The position numbers were made by a program, and so were the translations under genes. Source: Clostridia bacterium (GTDB lineage: Bacteria; Bacillota_E; RBS10-35; JAJYVN01). Taken from it: a stretch of DNA of 7,195 nucleotides. The stretch lies in assembly GCA_027335515.1 (NCBI GenBank), contig DAHWHT010000071.1, forward strand, positions 1-7,195. The letters run 5' to 3'. Each line of letters begins with the position of its first letter. The stretch's first letter is position 1. The notes beneath the pieces are model-generated. The model saw only the letters and a program-made list of their open reading frames with translations, searched no databases and was not told where the DNA came from. This document shows, piece after piece, positions 4,305 through 7,195 of this stretch.

Positions 4305-4839
4305 GTGGGGAGCCCTTCCTCAAAGCAGGGTGGTGGGCAGGTTGAGTGCCGCGACGGAGGCGGCGGCGAGCCGCGAACCAGGCGGGTCGCAGGGACCGCA
4401 GACACCATCGGAATGGCTGGGCCTGCAGCGCCTAGACGACGTCCGCCGGGCGCAGGACGACCTCCGCACCGACGTCAAGGAGCAAATCGCCGAGGTCAAG
4501 GAGCACATCGCGGGCCTCCGCACCGACGTCAAGGAGCAAATCGCCGAGGTCAAGGAGCAGTTCTCCGACCTCCGCACCGAGGTCAAGGAGCAAATCGCCG
4601 AGCTCAAGGAGCAGTTCTCCGACCTCCGCGCCGAGGTCAAAGAGCAAATCGCCGAGGTCAAGGAGCAGTTCTCCGACCTCCGCGCCGACATGAAGGCACT
4701 GGACGGGAAGATGGAACGCCAGTACACCACACTGGACGGCAAGATCGACCGCCTGCGCACCGATCAGCGGTGGTTTATCGGAGTCCTCTGCGTGGCCATC
4801 ATCGGCCTGCTCGCCAAGCTGTTCTTACCTGCGGCATAG
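4303..4839 (+). CDS. Tail-anchored coiled-coil protein with four 18-residue repeats
   Basis: This 178-residue protein has a low-complexity N-terminus (about 45 residues), a long helix of repeats, a second helix ('LDGKMERQYTTLDGKIDRL') and a C-terminal membrane segment ('WFIGVLCVAIIGLLAKLFL'). The repeat unit is LRTDVKEQIAEVKEQFSD, present four times (nt 4462-4677) plus a partial unit. Hydrophobic residues fall at 1, 5, 9, 12 and 16, giving about 3.6 residues per turn, consistent with a long amphipathic helix or near-straight coiled coil. The coil-plus-tail-anchor layout resembles XhlA-like and other small membrane coiled-coil proteins, but I cannot assign a family. Starts are uncertain: ATG 4303 is used, with TTG 4261 (17 nt after tadV, GGGCGGGA upstream) and TTG 4342 as alternatives. 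It could organise envelope machinery; function is unknown. Confidence 0.8.
   Translation: MWGALPQSRVVGRLSAATEAAASREPGGSQGPQTPSEWLGLQRLDDVRRAQDDLRTDVKEQIAEVKEHIAGLRTDVKEQIAEVKEQFSDLRTEVKEQIAELKEQFSDLRAEVKEQIAEVKEQFSDLRADMKALDGKMERQYTTLDGKIDRLRTDQRWFIGVLCVAIIGLLAKLFLPAA
4462..4677 (+). repeat. Four in-frame 54-bp tandem repeats
   Basis: The units start at 4462, 4516, 4570 and 4624, each beginning 'ctccgc' and containing 'gtcaaggagcaaatcgccga' or a one- or two-base variant. A fifth partial copy starts at 4678. They encode the 18-residue helix repeats. The high nucleotide identity points to recent expansion by slippage or unequal recombination, so copy number may vary among strains. Confidence 0.9.
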
Positions 4840-5135
4840 TGTCGCCGCTACCTCAACATCGGCACCTCAACTGCCCGCCACGTGGCGCCAGGTGGCCGGG
4901 CCCGCGGCGGCGTGGTTTGCCGTTGGGCACCGCGCGCTGGTCGCGCCGTTCTGATGCGCCCGCGGTGGGGCGTGGGCCGCCGGCTCAAGGGCACGTGGCG
5001 GGGCGCCGATGCAGGGGTGGGTTCGCCCAGGGACGGGCGCCACTCCTGCTGCGCCCAGCCCCCTGGCAGGACGCGGCAGGGGGCTGATGCGGTGGTCGCC
5101 AACAGAGATTGGCGAGCCGCGGGAAGGCGGTGGGC
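4840..5135 (+). other. Structured non-coding gap (296 bp) with palindromes
   Basis: No convincing gene is seen in any frame. The gap holds a perfect 12-bp palindrome CGCCACGTGGCG (4876-4887). It also has a small TGGG-TTCG-CCCA hairpin (5018-5029) nested between GTGGCG (4995-5000) and CGCCAC (5038-5043). A perfect 10-bp hairpin follows at 5056-5086. The nested stems suggest a folded leader RNA, a small RNA or operator sites. I see no clear promoter. Confidence 0.45.
5056..5086 (+). promoter_or_regulatory. Perfect 10-bp hairpin upstream of the surface-protein gene
   Basis: CAGCCCCCTG (5056-5065) is the exact reverse complement of CAGGGGGCTG (5077-5086), with an 11-nt loop. It ends 49 nt before the ATG at 5136 and has no T-tract. 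It may be a terminator for the coiled-coil transcript (Rho-dependent), a protein-binding site or a leader hairpin. Confidence 0.45.
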
Positions 5136-6167
5136 ATGATGTGGAGTGGGACGATGGTCGCCAGGACGCTGGTGGCGGGACTCACCGCTGCCGGCGTGCT
5201 CGCGGGTGGCGCGGGTGTGGCGGTGGCGAGCGCCGCCATGCCGACGTGTACTGTGACGGCCGTGCAGCTGGTCGGCAGTAAGGCTGCTGGCGGCGCTGTC
5301 GATATCGGCCTGGTCGGCGGCTTCAGTGGCTGCATGGGCGGCTATGCCGTGATCGGGATCACCCCCCAGTCCTTGGGGTATCCTTCGGCGACCATGGACA
5401 ACTACGCCGAGCTCGCGGCGGTTCTGAAGCACTGGAACAGCCTCGATGGCGTGCCCGCCGTTTCGGAGTGGGTGAACCTCTCTCCCACGGTTGCGGCCGG
5501 GATGAAGGCGGCAGGGGTCAATCCGACGATGTTCCTGCAGTGGGTCAATGAGTATGACGGGGCGGGCACCGTCTATCATGCCGCGATGCCGCCGACGTGG
5601 CCCCCCTTCCTTCCCAAGGCCTTAGTCAGCGATCCCGCAACCATCGTGGGTGGCACGGCGGATCAGGCGGTGACGGCGCCAAAGGCGATTCCTCCCGCGC
5701 AGGCGGCCCCGCAGCAGCCCGTGACTCCGACGGTCGCGCCCAAACTGGCACCGGCGTCGAGCACGGCTGCCGCGACCACGGACGGCGGGAAGGTGACTGC
5801 GAGCCAGGTGACGCCGGCTAGTAGCACGACTTCGGCGGCGGAATCCGCAACGGAGACTACAACGGCGAAGTCGCCCAAGACGGTCGCAGTGCCCACAGTC
5901 ACGCCGGTGGACCCGCCCGCGGCGGTGGCCGCGGGAGGGGTGGTCGTTCCTTGCGTGGTGACCACCACCTGCCGGCAGGCGGTGGTCACCCACGACCGCT
6001 GGCTCAGCACGCCCTGGTACCGCAAGGCCGGGCTGCAGATCTGGTGGCACCGCTGGTGGGAGGTCAGTGGGCTGGCGATCCTCGCGGTGGCCACCCTCGG
6101 TGCTCGGGCTGTCATCACAGGGCGGCGCAACCTGGCGTGGTATGGCAGCGTGCGCGGGCCCCGCTGA
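5136..6167 (+). CDS. Exported, C-terminally membrane-anchored surface protein, family not recognised
   Basis: The protein has 343 residues. The ATG at 5136 follows GGGAAGG (5121-5127) by 8 nt; ATG 5139 and 5154 are alternatives. Residues 1-34 form a signal peptide: basic R10, a hydrophobic Ala/Gly/Val core, and an AVASAA cleavage region. The exported domain runs to about residue 185 and contains C38 and C66, which may pair, and motifs such as 'MDNYAELAAVLKHWNSLDG' and 'PTMFLQWVNEYDGAGTVYH'. A Thr/Ala/Pro/Ser-rich linker (about 190-265) follows, then C273 and C279, a Trp/Arg-rich stretch ('LQIWWHRWWE'), a membrane helix (310-328) and a short basic cytoplasmic tail. The layout is that of a cell-surface stalked protein, perhaps an adhesin or pilus accessory; function is unknown. 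It is separated from the coiled-coil gene by the structured gap. Confidence 0.85.
   Translation: MMWSGTMVARTLVAGLTAAGVLAGGAGVAVASAAMPTCTVTAVQLVGSKAAGGAVDIGLVGGFSGCMGGYAVIGITPQSLGYPSATMDNYAELAAVLKHWNSLDGVPAVSEWVNLSPTVAAGMKAAGVNPTMFLQWVNEYDGAGTVYHAAMPPTWPPFLPKALVSDPATIVGGTADQAVTAPKAIPPAQAAPQQPVTPTVAPKLAPASSTAAATTDGGKVTASQVTPASSTTSAAESATETTTAKSPKTVAVPTVTPVDPPAAVAAGGVVVPCVVTTTCRQAVVTHDRWLSTPWYRKAGLQIWWHRWWEVSGLAILAVATLGARAVITGRRNLAWYGSVRGPR
5957..5990 (+). repeat. 34-bp near-perfect palindrome inside the surface-protein gene
   Basis: The left half (5957-5973, starting GGTGACCACC) mirrors the right half (5974-5990, ending GGTGGTCACC) with one mismatch (A5967 against C5980) and no spacer. It falls in the region coding for the C-terminal cysteine pair. 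Confidence 0.85.
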
Positions 6168-6291
6168 GGCGGGAGCGCGGGCCGCGGGTGGGCCGACGGG
6201 TGGCCTGGGCCGCCTCCCGGGCTGCCATGCAGCGTGACGCATCTCTTTGCGTTGGCAGGAGACGCCGCGAGGGCCAAGAAGTGCATAGCCC

Positions 6292-7195
6292 ATGTCAGCC
6301 GAGCCCTTCGTGGCTGAGCCGGTCCCCAGCGTCCCGGGCCTCGCGACATTGCGCTTGCCGGAACGGGTTCGTGAAGCCATACGCGAGATTGCCACCCGTA
6401 GCGACATTCTCTTCATCGGCGCCACCGAGGGGACCCGCGAGGTTCCGCAAATGCTCGCGGGTATTACTGCCGACCTTGACCCCCTCGGTTATCGCGTACT
6501 GGCGCTGGAACTGCATCCTGCCGCACGCGATTCCCTGATCGCATGGGCAGACGGCACAACCGACAAACTTCCGCTGCTCTTCGACCCCCACGTTGGTGGG
6601 CAGGGAAGCCTTCAGATTCTTGGACTTGTCCGCGCCGTCCGCGCCATGGGCTGGGACATTTGGTGCTTTGACGTGACCGGCACACAGGATCGCTCCTGGT
6701 CCGAGCGCAACCGTGCGAGCGCAGAGAGCTTTCTGGCATATTACCAGGGCGGCCCTGAAGGGGTCAAAGTGTTCGCCCTCGGATCCCCCATGAACACACG
6801 TCTGTGCTACGAACCCAGGACGCCTTGTGACGACTGGCCCGGCGGGATCGTATCGCCTTACTTTTGGCCCTCCTGCACGGCCGATCTGGTGGACATGCTG
6901 CCCTCCAAGTCCATACACTCCATCGGCGTCGTGTTTCATCGCGGCAAGTTCATCAACATCCAGGGCCCACAGCCAATGCGCGTGGAACCGTGGCCGTGGG
7001 ATGGCGCCATCGCTGTCATTTCACCGTCTGTGGAGGGCCACACGCTCGACCTCCACCTCCCGGAGAGCACTCCTGCCAGCTTTGTGACCCGTTTCCGCCC
7101 GCACAAGTTGTGTTCCGCCCGTCTTCTGTCAGACCCGCCGGGTTCGGAACGTCCCTTGTGGCTGATCGGGATTTTGCTCGCACTCCAGGACAACA
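6292..7195 (+). CDS. EreA/ChaN-like protein with altered active-site motif (3' truncated)
   Basis: The frame starts at ATG 6292, just after an in-frame TAG at 6286, and runs off the window after 301 codons; the ribosome-binding site is weak. Residues 38-52 ('DILFIGATEGTREVP') and 65-76 ('LGYRVLALELHP') fit the first block of the erythromycin-esterase/ChaN-like superfamily, usually 'GExHGTxExP ... LExP'. 'SERNRASAESFLAYY' (137-151) and 'VKVFALGSPMNTR' resemble the later RDxxMA and 'GNxHA' blocks. The residues that usually act are changed: Glu and His of GExHG are A44 and E46, and the late His is absent, while E50 and E73 are kept. So it may be non-catalytic or use different chemistry. No signal peptide is seen. 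Third codon positions look less GC-rich than in the pilus genes, hinting at a different origin. Confidence 0.6.
   Translation, partial: MSAEPFVAEPVPSVPGLATLRLPERVREAIREIATRSDILFIGATEGTREVPQMLAGITADLDPLGYRVLALELHPAARDSLIAWADGTTDKLPLLFDPHVGGQGSLQILGLVRAVRAMGWDIWCFDVTGTQDRSWSERNRASAESFLAYYQGGPEGVKVFALGSPMNTRLCYEPRTPCDDWPGGIVSPYFWPSCTADLVDMLPSKSIHSIGVVFHRGKFINIQGPQPMRVEPWPWDGAIAVISPSVEGHTLDLHLPESTPASFVTRFRPHKLCSARLLSDPPGSERPLWLIGILLALQDN

Noticed and set aside
4462..4677. Regular 54-bp repeats considered as a CRISPR array
   Set aside because: The repeats are contiguous with no unique spacers and stay in frame as a protein-coding helix repeat.
4205..4950. Similarity between the tadV 3' end (about 4205-4231) and the gap near 4922-4948 ('gggcaccgcg', 'ctggtcgcg')
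   Set aside because: Only two 9-10-base blocks match, with a 2-base insertion; in sequence of this GC content that is not enough to call a duplicated fragment.
4305..5087. 260-codon + frame over the coiled-coil gene and gap
   Set aside because: It is a frame-shifted reading of the 54-bp repeats giving Arg/Gly-rich repeats; the frame with coiled coil and membrane anchor is the real one.
6295..6939. Minus-strand frame over the last gene
   Set aside because: The + frame from 6292 is open to the window end with recognisable family blocks; the antisense frame shows none.
1..7195. tRNA, rRNA, insertion sequence or integrase genes
   Set aside because: I looked on both strands and saw no tRNA-like cloverleaf, rRNA segment, transposase motif or paired terminal repeats.

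Overview
The window is GC-rich, roughly two-thirds G+C or more by eye, and all thirteen genes I can support lie on the + strand. Strong purine-rich Shine-Dalgarno sites, GTG/TTG starts and the Tad-type gene set point to a high-GC Gram-positive-like bacterium (a deep-branching high-GC Firmicute or an actinobacterium). No marker gene fixes the taxon.

Region 1 (1-1633) is the distal part of a Tad/Flp (type IVc) pilus locus. It holds the C-terminus of a TadC-like inner-membrane platform protein, two tandem and nearly identical Flp prepilins, and a TadE-like pseudopilin. The two flp genes sit in a duplicated unit of 364 bp spacing. Each copy is preceded by a terminator-like hairpin with a T-tract, and the second is followed by a 16-bp hairpin just before tadE.

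Region 2 (1634-2762) is an unusual insert of small genes: a 103-aa protein of unknown function, an overlapping protein with ADP-ribosyltransferase-like features, and a 59-aa acidic helical protein.

Region 3 (2813-4244) returns to pilus-type genes: an M50 (site-2-protease-like) membrane protein with an altered zinc motif, a TadG-like protein overlapping it, and a short TadV/CpaA prepilin peptidase. The peptidase has both aspartate motifs but no ATG, GTG or TTG start upstream of the first one.

Region 4 (4245-6167) has a coiled-coil protein with four 54-bp tandem repeats and a C-terminal membrane anchor, then a structured gap of about 300 bp, then a surface protein with a signal peptide, Thr/Ala/Pro-rich linker and C-terminal membrane anchor. 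That gene contains a 34-bp near-perfect palindrome.

Region 5 (6292 to the end) is the first 301 codons of an EreA/ChaN-like protein in which the family's usual active-site residues look replaced. Its third-position GC looks lower than that of the pilus genes.

Functionally, TadC, Flp, TadE, TadG and TadV form a coherent pilus export and processing set; the ATPase genes would be expected upstream, outside the window. The region 2 genes and the M50-like protein are the least explained parts.
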